The notes: generated by a model from the letters alone, not told the origin. Shown: positions 25,081 through 33,314, counted from the first letter of the stretch. The stretch is 35,544 nucleotides of DNA from Deltaproteobacteria bacterium (GCA_031278635.1 JAITKA010000184.1:1-35544); one strand, 5' to 3'. Numbers and translations: made by a program.

Positions 25081-25419
25081 ATGGTTTATAAATATTGCCG
25101 CTTCATCGATCTGGGCGAAACCCTAAAAGCCTTGGGCCATCCAGTTAGATTATGCATAATGAACAAACTTTTGGAGAACGGACCCTCTAACGTCGCAACG
25201 TTACAACATTGTTTGCACCAACCTCAATCTACCATATCCCAACATCTGAAAAAGTTGAATACTATTGGCTTAATTAACGTTATGAAAAATGGTTTAGAGC
25301 ATATATATGGAATTAACGGAGAATTAAATCTTGAATTAATAAATTTTATTTTTGATTACAATAAAAAAGTGAAAAATTTAACTTTATCAAGTAATAACGC
25401 AGTTAATTTTTCAAATTAA
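25081..25419 (+). CDS. ArsR-family winged-helix transcriptional regulator
   Basis: 112 residues. The HTH core is typical of ArsR/SmtB: LGETLKALGHPVRLCIMNKL, then PSNVATLQHCLHQPQSTISQHLKKLNTIGL-type recognition region and a wing with NGLEHIYGI. The usual ELCVCDL metal motif is absent, but C22 and C44 are present, so metal or redox sensing is possible but unproven. It is more AT-rich than the genes after it. No good ribosome site precedes ATG 25081; the message may be nearly leaderless. As first gene of the uptake cluster it is the natural candidate regulator. Other members of the family repress until they bind a metal. Confidence 0.87.
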   Translation: MVYKYCRFIDLGETLKALGHPVRLCIMNKLLENGPSNVATLQHCLHQPQSTISQHLKKLNTIGLINVMKNGLEHIYGINGELNLELINFIFDYNKKVKNLTLSSNNAVNFSN

Positions 25420-25450
25420 CTAGCTGTATCTAATTATTTAATAAATTTTG

Positions 25451-25480
25451 CTAGTGGTTCATGAAGAAGCACTAGTTTTA
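25451..25480 (+). terminator. Hairpin after the ArsR gene
   Basis: CTAGTG (25451-25456) pairs with CACTAG (25470-25475), with an inner TTC/GAA pair, followed by TTTTAA. It is 32 bases after the ArsR stop and can be its terminator. Confidence 0.6.
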
Positions 25481-25505
25481 ACCTAAAAACATATGTTTCG
25501 GTCTG

Positions 25506-25540
25506 AAGGCTGCTCCCATTATTGGGTAGTGGCCTTTTTT
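25506..25540 (+). terminator. Terminator hairpin in the fmdE leader
   Basis: AAGGC (25506-25510) pairs with GCCTT (25532-25536); CTCCC and GGG.AG extend the stem around an ATTATT loop, and six Ts follow (25535-25540). It ends only 47 bases before the fmdE start codon, so it can act as an attenuator. Confidence 0.75.
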
Positions 25541-25560
25541 ATTGCCTAATTTTAGGTAAT
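25541..25560. promoter_or_regulatory. 20-bp near-perfect palindrome before fmdE
   Basis: ATTGCCTAA-TT-TTAGGTAAT has eight of nine pairs matching and lies 28 bases before ATG 25588, just after the terminator T-run. AATTTTAGGT recurs at 32579-32588 before the ExbB gene. It looks like an operator. Confidence 0.45.
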
Positions 25561-25587
25561 AATAATTAAAAATTGAAAGAGGATTTC

Positions 25588-26118
25588 ATGAATCGTGAAC
25601 TTTGGGAAAAAACCGTGGCCTTCCATGGCCATGCCTGCCCGGGCTTGGCCATTGGTTTCATGGCGGCCACCGCCGCCTCGGAAAGCCCGGAAGTGGGGCA
25701 AATCCCGCACGGGCGCCTGGTTTGCCTGACCGAAAACGACGCCTGCGGGGTTGACGCCATCCAGGTCGTTTTGGGTTGCACCCTGGGCAAGGGCAACCTC
25801 GTCTTCAGGGACGCGGGTAAGCATGCCTATGGTTTTTATGACCGGGAAACCGGCCGTTCTCTCAGGCTCGTGGCCAAGGACGCCAAACCGGCCCAGGATC
25901 TCGGCCGGGAAGAGAGGATCGAGGCAATCCTGAACTCCAAGCCGTCGGATCTTTTTGACGGCAAAAGACCCACGAGGCCAGTCCCCGAGAGGGAGCGAAT
26001 CTTTATCACGGACGTCTGCCAGGGGTGCGGCGAGCCCACGGCCGAACACCGGCTAAGGCTCCAAGACGGCAAAAAGGTCTGCCTGGATTGTTTTCAGGAA
26101 TATGACAAAAGATGGTAA
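25588..26118 (+). CDS. FmdE-family protein with C-terminal zinc ribbon
   Basis: 176 residues from ATG 25588 (AAAGAGG 5-11 bases upstream). The FmdE core (PF02663) is clear: FHGHACPGLAIGF with H13, H15 and C17, then ENDACGVDAIQVVLGCTLGKGN with C53 and C64, and DAGKHAYGFYD. A zinc-ribbon (treble-clef type) tail has C144-x2-C147 and C165-x2-C168. The family is named after a gene in the formylmethanofuran dehydrogenase operon of methanogens, but bacterial members have no proven reaction; conserved His/Cys suggest metal binding. Placement between an ArsR regulator and a TonB receptor suggests a role in handling the imported metal in the cytoplasm. That is inference. Confidence 0.92.
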   Translation: MNRELWEKTVAFHGHACPGLAIGFMAATAASESPEVGQIPHGRLVCLTENDACGVDAIQVVLGCTLGKGNLVFRDAGKHAYGFYDRETGRSLRLVAKDAKPAQDLGREERIEAILNSKPSDLFDGKRPTRPVPERERIFITDVCQGCGEPTAEHRLRLQDGKKVCLDCFQEYDKRW

Positions 26119-26172
26119 AAGTTAATGATTTAACAGTCATTAAATTAAAAATATGAGTCAATTAATTGTTTT

Positions 26173-26198
26173 ATAAATGCGATTATCTATGCATTTAT
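26173..26198. promoter_or_regulatory. Dyad in the receptor promoter
   Basis: ATAAATGC (26173-26180) and GCATTTAT (26191-26198) form a perfect 8-bp inverted repeat with a 10-base centre, flanked on both sides by TCAATTAATT. It lies 50 bases before the receptor start and is a good candidate operator. A second dyad, TTAATGA/TCATTAA, is at 26122-26143. Confidence 0.5.
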
Positions 26199-26247
26199 CA
26201 ATTAATTTATTCGTTGCCTTATAAATTTATTATGTAAAGGTGTTTGC

Positions 26248-28479
26248 ATGAATTTAGTTAATCGAAGACAAGTTATGGCTTTGTGCCTAACGGTCGTCTC
26301 CTGCCTCATCTTCCCGTCCTTGGCCGGGGCCCAGGGTTCCAACCTGCTCCGGGACACCTTTATACTGGAGGATATAATAGTAACCGGTAGCACCGATAAC
26401 CTGCAAAGGACAAACGCCGTGGTGGTGGAAAAGTCCAGAAGCAACAACCTGGCCGACTTTTTGGTAAGGGACTCGGAAATATCCTTCACCAGGCGCTCGA
26501 ATTTCGGAGATTCCAGCGACATACTGTCCATCAGGGGCATGGGTTCCCTTAGAATCAAGGTCAACGTGGATGACCGGGACATAAGCTCAAACGGGGTGGT
26601 CGGCGGCAATTTCCTGGATTTCGGGACCATCCCCCTGGATAACGTCGAGAGCCTGGAGATAATCAAGGGCGGGAGCGCCATCGAGTACGGAAACTCCGCC
26701 ATCGGCGGGGTGGTTAACGTCCGCACCCGCAAGCCCACGGAGAAAGCCTACCTGTCGCTCTACGGGACCTTCGGCGGCTTTCGGGATTTGTACGATTTTC
26801 ATAACATCCGGGGCGCCTACGCCCAGAAGTTCGGCCCACTGGGTATAAGCGTCGGCATTAGCCACCAAAAAAACGCGGCCTTTCTTCGCAACAACCCTTT
26901 CGAGCTTTTTCACGTAAACCCAAAGGTCTATCTCGACACCCCTTGGCGGGGGCAATTCATCCTAAGCTACAATTACAGCCGGGCCAGGAGGGGGATCATC
27001 AAGAGCAACAGGGCCGACAATAACCCAACCAGCGATTCCGACTTTACCTTGCCTGGCTGGCACCGGCCCATAGATCCCAAGTACCCGGTGGCCAGCGGCG
27101 AAAGTTTCGCCGGTTCCACCCCGACCCCGTCCATGAGCGTCATCGGTGACGGCGCCCACTGGATCAAACAGCGCCATCTTTTCGATGTCGGCTACAGGCA
27201 AGAGTTTGGGGACATCGGTTTCGCCGAGGTCACTTATTACGCCAACAAGGAAACCAGGAGGGAACTAAACTACGCCGACATAGCCCTCAGAACCCGCCTC
27301 TCCCAGATCTCCCCGGGCCCACCTGACGGGTTTAACCCGGCCCTGTCCAGGCAGGGCGCCCTGGTCATGGACAGGGAAGTCACGGTCGATCTTAGCTACG
27401 GCTATAAACTAAAAAGCGAGCTTACGTTCGGCGATCATTTGGTCAAGTTCGGCGGGGAACATAAACTCCTTCGTTCCGGCGGCACCCATATTAACTTCGT
27501 GGACCTGAACTACAACAAGGATCGCAGAAACAATCGCACGGGGGTCATGAGATCCAGCGGCCCAAGCGAGCCGATCAAGATCTATTCGGTGTACGCCGGT
27601 GACAGCTACCGGATAAACGACACCTTCACCCTCGACTTCGGGCTCAGGTACGATTCCTTCACGGACACCCCCGAATCGGGGATCACCTACTCGGGCTCCG
27701 GGTTTTCCCCGAAAGTCGCCCTGGCCATAAATTTCAACGAGAACCACAGGGCCTCCATCGCCGTCTACCGTAACGTCCGCACCCCGACGTCGCCCGAGAT
27801 TTTCTGGTTCAGGGAAGCCACCGAACCCGGCGTGGGCACATTGCTACCCCTCCTGAGGGGGGCGAAGCTAAAGCCGGAAAAGGCCTTCGGGATCGACGTG
27901 GCCTACCGTTACGACTTCGGCGTCGATAACCACGTAAAGCTGTCGGCGTATTATTATGATGTCAAGGACTTCATGCTCAGGAAATCCGGTCTCCCGGCGG
28001 CCGGCACTGCCACCGGCCGGGCCAGTTACAACGGGGACGTCAAGATCCATGGCGTGACCCTGTCCGGCGGTTACCGGCTTCTCGATAACCTTTACGCCCA
28101 AGGGTCAATCAGTTACCAGGGCAACGAAAAAACCCGCGACATATTCGATCCCGACCTGATTGTCCCCAAGATAGACTACTTGCCCACGTGGAAAGGGACA
28201 TTCGGCCTCAGTTATTCCCCCATCGACAAACTAACCGTGGAAATGGATGCGACCTACGTGGGCGAGCGTCCTTACTTCGTGGCCTTGGCCGGGGGATCCC
28301 CAAAGGAGTATACACTTGATTCTTATTTAACGCTTGGGATGAGCGCGACGTATAGAATAAACGACCACCTGGCCCTGGAGCTCTACGCCGACAATCTTAC
28401 CGGGGTCAATTACGAGGAAACATTCGGCTATCCCGCCATGGGCTTCAACGCCGGGATGAGCTTAAAATGGAACCTTTAG
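26248..28479 (+). CDS. TonB-dependent outer-membrane receptor
   Basis: 743 residues with a signal peptide to about residue 30 (ending SLAGAQ). The plug domain follows: ILEDIIVTGS, LSIRGMGSLRIKVNVDDRD (about 94-112), and VESLEIIKGGSAIEYGNSAIGGVVNVRT, the standard plug end. The rest is a 22-strand beta barrel, with typical VGERPYFVA and LELYADNLTGVNYEE near the C-terminus. It ends WNL, so the last residue is not the usual phenylalanine. It imports a scarce ligand, such as a metal chelate or corrinoid, using energy from TonB. AAAGG lies 7 bases before ATG 26248. The ligand cannot be read from the sequence. Confidence 0.95.
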   Translation: MNLVNRRQVMALCLTVVSCLIFPSLAGAQGSNLLRDTFILEDIIVTGSTDNLQRTNAVVVEKSRSNNLADFLVRDSEISFTRRSNFGDSSDILSIRGMGSLRIKVNVDDRDISSNGVVGGNFLDFGTIPLDNVESLEIIKGGSAIEYGNSAIGGVVNVRTRKPTEKAYLSLYGTFGGFRDLYDFHNIRGAYAQKFGPLGISVGISHQKNAAFLRNNPFELFHVNPKVYLDTPWRGQFILSYNYSRARRGIIKSNRADNNPTSDSDFTLPGWHRPIDPKYPVASGESFAGSTPTPSMSVIGDGAHWIKQRHLFDVGYRQEFGDIGFAEVTYYANKETRRELNYADIALRTRLSQISPGPPDGFNPALSRQGALVMDREVTVDLSYGYKLKSELTFGDHLVKFGGEHKLLRSGGTHINFVDLNYNKDRRNNRTGVMRSSGPSEPIKIYSVYAGDSYRINDTFTLDFGLRYDSFTDTPESGITYSGSGFSPKVALAINFNENHRASIAVYRNVRTPTSPEIFWFREATEPGVGTLLPLLRGAKLKPEKAFGIDVAYRYDFGVDNHVKLSAYYYDVKDFMLRKSGLPAAGTATGRASYNGDVKIHGVTLSGGYRLLDNLYAQGSISYQGNEKTRDIFDPDLIVPKIDYLPTWKGTFGLSYSPIDKLTVEMDATYVGERPYFVALAGGSPKEYTLDSYLTLGMSATYRINDHLALELYADNLTGVNYEETFGYPAMGFNAGMSLKWNL

Positions 28480-28485
28480 TTACGC

Positions 28486-28571
28486 CGACGCATCTAAGTG
28501 ATGCTTAAAATTGACCCCGTATGTGTCGACGCATCGAAGGGGCGCTAAAGATGACCCCCATAGATGCGTCG
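28486..28571. repeat. 41-bp direct repeats with an inverted third arm
   Basis: CGACGCATC occurs at 28486-28494 and 28527-28535 (period 41, with shared TGACCCC further on), and its reverse complement GATGCGTCG at 28563-28571. A local hairpin GCATC/GATGC is at 28490-28504. The right arm can pair with either left arm, giving exclusive structures between the receptor and methyltransferase genes. Confidence 0.6.
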
Positions 28572-28596
28572 ATGCGCAACGAAAGGAGCGATCTAG

Positions 28597-29361
28597 ATGG
28601 AACCCGTAACTCCCGAGATGGATCAAAAGGAATTCTGGAACCTCAGGGCCAAGACCTTTCCCCGTTATTCCCCGGACCCGGACAGCTATGAGGCAGGCAT
28701 GCTCAGGCTGGCCCAGGGCATCGGGGCCGATTTCAAGGGGAAAACCATAATCGACGTAGGCTGCGGCGCGGGTATGTACACAATCAGGTTGGCCAAGGAA
28801 GGCAAATTCGTGACCGCCCTGGACATTTCCGAGGCCATGTTGGCCGTGAACCGCGAGGACGCCGAAAGGGAAAACCTCACCAATGTCGAGTACGTCAACA
28901 TGGACTGGCTCGACTTCGAGCCCCGGAGGGACTACGACCTTCTGTTCTGCTCCATGACCCCGGCCCTCCGAAGCCCGGAAGGTAAACTTAAGTTACTTTC
29001 CTTTCCAAAAGCCCAGATAGTTTATTTCGGTTTCGCCGCCCCAATGAAAACCCAATCCATAACCGAGCTGTTCGAGGCCTGCGGGCTTAAGCCCAAAATC
29101 CACCCGACCACCGCCGACCAAAAAGCTTTCCTGGACGGGCACGGCATTAAATATAGGGTGGTCGGCTCGTCCGGAAGATGGGAAAAAAAACTGGCCAAGG
29201 ACGATTTCCTTCTCAACCTCTCCACGTCGTTAACCTTTAACGGTGGGTCATTGGGGCAAATCGATCTCGAGGGCTTCTCGGAGCGTTTTAGCGACGGCCA
29301 GGGGAGTTACGTCGAGAACACCGATTACCAAGTGGAAGTTATCGTATGGGAAAACAATTAG
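28597..29361 (+). CDS. Class I SAM-dependent methyltransferase
   Basis: 254 residues with AAAGGAG before ATG 28597. The SAM-binding motif I is TIIDVGCGAGMYTIRLA (about 50-66), followed by acidic motif II VTALDISEAML and motif DYDLLFCSMTP. The C-terminal third (KLLSFPKAQIVYFGFAA, then a substrate-cap-like region) has no known motif. Related methyltransferases act on small molecules, so it may methylate an imported ligand or a chelator, but the substrate is unknown. The last codons overlap the start of a duplicated segment that carries the beginning of the binding-protein gene. The stop TAG is 29359-29361. Confidence 0.9.
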   Translation: MEPVTPEMDQKEFWNLRAKTFPRYSPDPDSYEAGMLRLAQGIGADFKGKTIIDVGCGAGMYTIRLAKEGKFVTALDISEAMLAVNREDAERENLTNVEYVNMDWLDFEPRRDYDLLFCSMTPALRSPEGKLKLLSFPKAQIVYFGFAAPMKTQSITELFEACGLKPKIHPTTADQKAFLDGHGIKYRVVGSSGRWEKKLAKDDFLLNLSTSLTFNGGSLGQIDLEGFSERFSDGQGSYVENTDYQVEVIVWENN

Positions 29362-29515
29362 TCAACCATTTATTTACCTTTAGTGTTAAAAGCACCATTT
29401 TAGCACTAACGGTTAAGGCTTACCAAGTGGAAGTTATCGTATGGGAAAACAATTAGTTAACCATCTATTTACCTTTAGTGTCAAAAATGCCATTTTGGCG
29501 CTAACGGTTACGGCA
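29326..29515. repeat. 95-bp tandem duplication at the methyltransferase/binding-protein junction
   Basis: Positions 29326-29420 and 29421-29515 are copies of each other, offset by exactly 95 bases, with about nine differences. Each unit contains the last codons of the methyltransferase, the overlapping start ATG GGA AAA CAA of the binding protein, and part of its signal peptide. The intact binding-protein gene uses the second copy. Confidence 0.93.
29346..29456 (+). other. 36-codon chimeric mini-frame made by the duplication
   Basis: ATG 29346 opens a frame reading MGKQLVNHLFTFSVKST, continuing through a hydrophobic stretch into YQVEVIVWENN and a stop at 29454-29456. Its front is the binding-protein signal peptide and its end is the methyltransferase C-terminus. 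It is a by-product of the duplication; it may be translated but is probably functionless. Confidence 0.4.
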
Positions 29516-30565
29516 ATGTTTTTGGCCTTCCCGCGGCAACCAGCCGCCTGGGCCGTAACGGTGACGGACGTTTTCGATCGCAAGATCGAGGTTCCCGACA
29601 AGGTCGAGCGCGTAATCGCCCTTGGCGGCAGCATGATGTTTTTGACCTACCTCGGGGCGGCGGGCATGGCCGTCGGGGTGGAGGAGATAGAAAAAACGGT
29701 TATAGCGAAACCCTACATCATGGTGAACGCCGAGAAAATCAAAGACAAGCCCATCATCGGCTCCGGTGGCTCAAGGAGGCTCTATAACGTCGAGGAGATA
29801 ATCTTGCTAAAGCCGGACGTCGTGTTCATCCTGGCCATGAACAGGGGCGAGGTCGATGACATCCAAAGGCAGCTAAACAAAAACGTTATCGGTTTGAGCA
29901 TGCAGGGGGATGCCGGCGAGTATGACGAGGCCACTTTTTTGAGGTCGGTGCTTACCGTTGGTCAAGCCCTGGGCATGCAGGGACGGGCCCAAAAACTGGC
30001 CGATTACGTGGCCAGCCTAAAAAACGAGCTGGCCTACGATCCCGGGCCCGGCCAAAGGGCCAAGGCCTACGTGGGTGGGCTCTCCAGCCGCGGCAACCGC
30101 GACATGACGAGCACCACGTCCAGGTCCATGCCCATGGCCCTGGCCAAAATCGACAACATGATGGCCGGGGAGGCGCCCGGGGGCGCGTTCATATCCAAGG
30201 AACACTTGCTGGCCATGAACCCCCCGCTGCTTTTCATAGACGCTAACGGGCTGGAACTGATACGCGAGGCTATCTCCAAGGACCCTTCATTCTACCGAAG
30301 GCTCACGGCCCTGGTCGATGGGAACGCCTTCCTGACCCTGCCCCACACGTCGTATCTGTTTAACGTGGAAACCCAGTACGCCAATGCCTTCTACATGGCC
30401 AAAGTGGCCTATCCCACTGGCTACCCCGACCTGGACCCGGCGGCCAAGGCCGACGAGATATACACCGCCTTTGACGGCCAAAGGCTTTTTGGCCGCATGA
30501 AGGCCGAATTCGGCGGCTTTGCCCGCCTGAGGCTGAGAGGATCCGAACTTGCCGTCGAGGACTGA
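29441..30565 (+). CDS. ABC-transporter periplasmic binding protein (FecB/BtuF-like)
   Basis: 374 residues with a signal peptide (hydrophobic AILALTVTAMFLAF, cleaved near AWA). There is no lipobox cysteine, so it is soluble in the periplasm rather than lipid-anchored. The mature protein starts TVTDVFDRKIEVPDKVERVIALGG, the usual opening of class III binding proteins for siderophores, heme or corrinoids. IILLKPDVVF (about 124-133) is the second typical block. The long helix region after 170 and C-terminal lobe follow. It takes the ligand from the receptor side and delivers it to the permease. The gene overlaps the permease start by 17 bases. Confidence 0.9.
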   Translation: MGKQLVNHLFTFSVKNAILALTVTAMFLAFPRQPAAWAVTVTDVFDRKIEVPDKVERVIALGGSMMFLTYLGAAGMAVGVEEIEKTVIAKPYIMVNAEKIKDKPIIGSGGSRRLYNVEEIILLKPDVVFILAMNRGEVDDIQRQLNKNVIGLSMQGDAGEYDEATFLRSVLTVGQALGMQGRAQKLADYVASLKNELAYDPGPGQRAKAYVGGLSSRGNRDMTSTTSRSMPMALAKIDNMMAGEAPGGAFISKEHLLAMNPPLLFIDANGLELIREAISKDPSFYRRLTALVDGNAFLTLPHTSYLFNVETQYANAFYMAKVAYPTGYPDLDPAAKADEIYTAFDGQRLFGRMKAEFGGFARLRLRGSELAVED

Positions 30566-31721
30566 ACAAAAGGCCTTGGGCCGGCCCGGGGCCGGCCCAA
30601 GGCGCGTATCCCAGGCGGCACAACAGGCTCAGCCGGCAGGCGAATGGCGGGCGCCTTGGCCAGTCCGGGATCCGGACGCGACCAAGCGCCCGGAACCGGT
30701 AGTCCCCCGGGAGAAAAAACGCCTCGCCTTCATCCTGTCGCTTATCGGCGCGACGATCGTTTTAAGCGTTTGGTCGCTGGCCACGGGCTCAATCGATTGC
30801 GGCCCCCTGGAGGTCATAAAGGCCTTGATCCCGGGCCGGCCGGAGACGGATCTTAGTTACCTGATAGTCCACCTAAGGCTCCCGAGGCTCATATCCGCCC
30901 TGGCCGTGGGCGGGATCCTGGCCCTAAACGGCGCCGTCCTGCAAAACGTCCTGGCAAACCCGCTGGCCTCGTCCTTCACCCTGGGCATAACCCAAGGGGC
31001 GGCCTTCGGGGCTTGCCTGGCCATGATCGTCCTACCGGTCGGCGCGACGGCCCACGTGAGCCTGAGCCTCGTGGCCCTGTGCGCTTTCTGCGGCTCGATC
31101 CTGACCTCCCTGGCCGTCATGTCCTTGTCCCTTTTGAGGGGCATGACCCCGCAGGGCTTGATCCTGGCCGGGGTGGCCATTTCGGCTTTGCTGGGGGCCG
31201 GGACCATGTCCTTGCAGTACTTCGCCTCGGACGTGCAGGTGGTCTCGACCATGTTTTGGACCTTTGGCGACCTGGGGCGGGGCGGCTGGCAGGAAAGCGC
31301 CATAACGATGTCGTTATTCCTGGTCTGGCTAGCGCTGGCCATTTTCCTGGCCTGGGATTTCGAGGCGTTAAAATGGGGCGAGACCCAGGCCCAGGCGCTG
31401 GGGATAAACACCAGAAGGCTGCGCTTTTTCTCCCTTTTGCTGACCGCCCTGACCACGGCCGCGGCCACGGCCTTTTTCGGGGTAATCGGCTTCGTGGGCC
31501 TAATCGGCCCCCACATGGTCCGCCTGGCCTTCCCACGGGCCGGCTACATGTTTCTCCTTCCCTGCGCCGCTCTCTTCGGCGGGACGTTTATCATAGCGGC
31601 CGATCTGCTGGCCCGAACCATGCTTTACCCGTTGGTTTTGCCGATCGGCATCATTTGCGCCTTCGCGGGCGTGCCGATGTTCCTGTTTCTCCTCTTTAAG
31701 TCGGCCATGTCTTATGCTTGA
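30549..31721 (+). CDS. FecCD/BtuC-family ABC permease
   Basis: 390 residues starting at TTG 30549, with GAGAGG 8 bases upstream. The first 58 residues are a proline/arginine-rich extension not normal for the family. After them come about ten membrane segments, with the FecCD signatures LRLPRLISALAVGGILALNG, LANPLASSFTLGITQGAAFG and IGFVGLIGPHMVRLAFP (about 328-344). It forms the inner-membrane channel of the importer as a homodimer. The start is uncertain because no ATG or GTG lies just before the first membrane segment. It overlaps the binding-protein gene upstream and the ATPase gene by 8 bases downstream. Confidence 0.93.
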   Translation: MPSRTEQKALGRPGAGPRRVSQAAQQAQPAGEWRAPWPVRDPDATKRPEPVVPREKKRLAFILSLIGATIVLSVWSLATGSIDCGPLEVIKALIPGRPETDLSYLIVHLRLPRLISALAVGGILALNGAVLQNVLANPLASSFTLGITQGAAFGACLAMIVLPVGATAHVSLSLVALCAFCGSILTSLAVMSLSLLRGMTPQGLILAGVAISALLGAGTMSLQYFASDVQVVSTMFWTFGDLGRGGWQESAITMSLFLVWLALAIFLAWDFEALKWGETQAQALGINTRRLRFFSLLLTALTTAAATAFFGVIGFVGLIGPHMVRLAFPRAGYMFLLPCAALFGGTFIIAADLLARTMLYPLVLPIGIICAFAGVPMFLFLLFKSAMSYA

Positions 31722-32460
31722 GATTAAAAACCTCGATGTCTGGCTGGCCAAAAAACCCATCCTGGAGTCGGTCTCCTTCGCGGCCGCCCCGGGACGGATC
31801 TCCGCGGTGATCGGCCCCAACGGCGCCGGGAAAAGCACCCTCATAAAATCCGTGATGAACCTGGTCAAAATCAGGCGCGGCCAGATTCTGTGGCATAACC
31901 GCGACTTGACGGGGTTTTCCCGAAAGGCCCTGGCCAAGACCGTGGCCTACCTTCCCCAAAACTCCCACCCGGTCCCTTCCAAAGTCTACGACAGCGTTCT
32001 TTTGGGTAGAAAACCCCACCTAAGTTTCAGACCCGGGCAAGATGATCGGCGGATGGTGGACGAAATCATCGAGGATCTCAATCTCGGGGATCTTAAAGAC
32101 TCATGCGTGACCAAAATAAGCGGCGGTGAGTTCCAAAAATCCCTAATAGCTAGGTTATTGGTCCAAAACGTCCCGGTAATGCTCCTCGACGAGCCCATAA
32201 ACCACCTGGACGTCAAAAACCAGCTGGAGATCATGGAACTGGTCCAGGGGTTGACCGTTAGCCGGAAACTCGTCAGCGTAATCGTGCTCCACGACCTAAA
32301 CTTCGCCATGGGGTACGCCGACGAGCTGTTGTTATTGAAAAACGGGAAAATCGTCTTCAGCGGACCGCCCGAGAAGCTTTCGGTCGAAAAACTCAAAATG
32401 GCCTATCAGGTGGATCTAAAGATAGTTCCGATTGACGGCAAGCTGAAGGTAATTTTTTGA
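31714..32460 (+). CDS. ABC-transporter ATPase (FecE/BtuD-like)
   Basis: 248 residues, overlapping the permease stop. Walker A is GPNGAGKST (34-42), the Q-loop lies in AYLPQNSH, the signature is KISGGEFQKSLIARLL (a variant of LSGGQ), Walker B is PVMLLDEP, and the H-loop is VLHDLNFAM. These are all intact, so it should hydrolyse ATP to power import. Length fits the FecE/BtuD group. DEPINHLDVKNQLEIMEL is a typical D-loop with isoleucine where threonine is usual. It is followed by an AT-rich hairpin after the stop. Confidence 0.95.
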   Translation: MLEIKNLDVWLAKKPILESVSFAAAPGRISAVIGPNGAGKSTLIKSVMNLVKIRRGQILWHNRDLTGFSRKALAKTVAYLPQNSHPVPSKVYDSVLLGRKPHLSFRPGQDDRRMVDEIIEDLNLGDLKDSCVTKISGGEFQKSLIARLLVQNVPVMLLDEPINHLDVKNQLEIMELVQGLTVSRKLVSVIVLHDLNFAMGYADELLLLKNGKIVFSGPPEKLSVEKLKMAYQVDLKIVPIDGKLKVIF

Positions 32461-32462
32461 TT

Positions 32463-32505
32463 ATATTTACCAAAAAAATTTAAAGTATGAATTTTTTGGT
32501 AATAT
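32463..32505 (+). terminator. AT-rich hairpin after the ATPase gene
   Basis: ATATTTACCAAAAAAATT pairs with AATTTTTTGGTAATAT with small bulges (arms 32463-32480 and 32490-32505, loop about nine bases). It starts three bases after the ATPase stop. It can end the ABC transcript or act as an operator for the motor genes. Confidence 0.6.
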
Positions 32506-32645
32506 TTGATTTAGCATATAAATAATTTATGTTTAGAGGAGTATAGCTTAGAATGGCGTATTCTTAATTTTTTTACTAAATTTTAGGTCTTAAATAGTTT
32601 ATTATTTTTATTAATAATTACTAAAATAGAACTTGGTCTAATTAA

Positions 32646-33314
32646 ATGCCAACTTTTTCATTTATTGAGATGTTTTTAGCAGCTGATGACGTAGTTAAAG
32701 CTGTTATGATTTTATTGTTAGTGGCCTCGGTATCCTGTTGGGTTATCATTATTGATAAGGCTATCGTTTTACGTTCCATCAGCCGGGACGTGTTGAAATT
32801 TAAGAGACTCGCCCAAAGTATCCAGGATAATATCGAGCCCGCCGATTTCCCAGGGTTCACCGCCGCCGTGGTGGAGACGGGGCTTGACGAAAGCGACGAC
32901 CTTACCGGGAACGAAACCAGGGCCGATTACCGGGAAAGGGTCGAGCGCTCGATGCGCTCGGCGCTGGCCGGTCAGGTTTACCGGCTGGAATCCAGGGTCA
33001 CCTTCCTGGCCACGTTGGGTTCCACCTGCCCGTTCATCGGCCTGTTTGGCACCGTCTGGGGCATCATGAACAGTTTCATCGGCATAGCCGCCTCGGGGGA
33101 AACCACCCTCTCCGTGGTCGCCCCCGGCATCGCCGAGGCCCTCTCGGCCACGGCCATGGGCCTTGTGGCGGCCATCCCGGCGGTCATCGCCTTTAACAAG
33201 ATAAACGCCACGGTCAAAAAAATTTCCAAGGAAGCCCAGGTGGCCATAGGTTTGGTCGGCAACAACATAGCCAGGATGACCTTTGGCCGATCTTTGGGCC
33301 TTGGCGAAAAGTGA
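32646..33314 (+). CDS. exbB: ExbB/TolQ-family proton-channel protein
   Basis: 222 residues with three membrane segments: about 17-37, then 119-145 and 155-180. The family motif LGSTCPFIGLFGTVWGIMNSF and the block APGIAEALSATAMGLVAAIPAV are present. With ExbD it forms the inner-membrane proton channel that energises TonB. No ribosome site is visible before ATG 32646, and the leader is AT-rich, with a copy of AATTTTAGGT at 32579-32588. Position beside ExbD- and TonB-like genes indicates the motor of the receptor at 26248 rather than a Tol-Pal system. The gene symbol is by family and context. Confidence 0.93.
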   Translation: MPTFSFIEMFLAADDVVKAVMILLLVASVSCWVIIIDKAIVLRSISRDVLKFKRLAQSIQDNIEPADFPGFTAAVVETGLDESDDLTGNETRADYRERVERSMRSALAGQVYRLESRVTFLATLGSTCPFIGLFGTVWGIMNSFIGIAASGETTLSVVAPGIAEALSATAMGLVAAIPAVIAFNKINATVKKISKEAQVAIGLVGNNIARMTFGRSLGLGEK

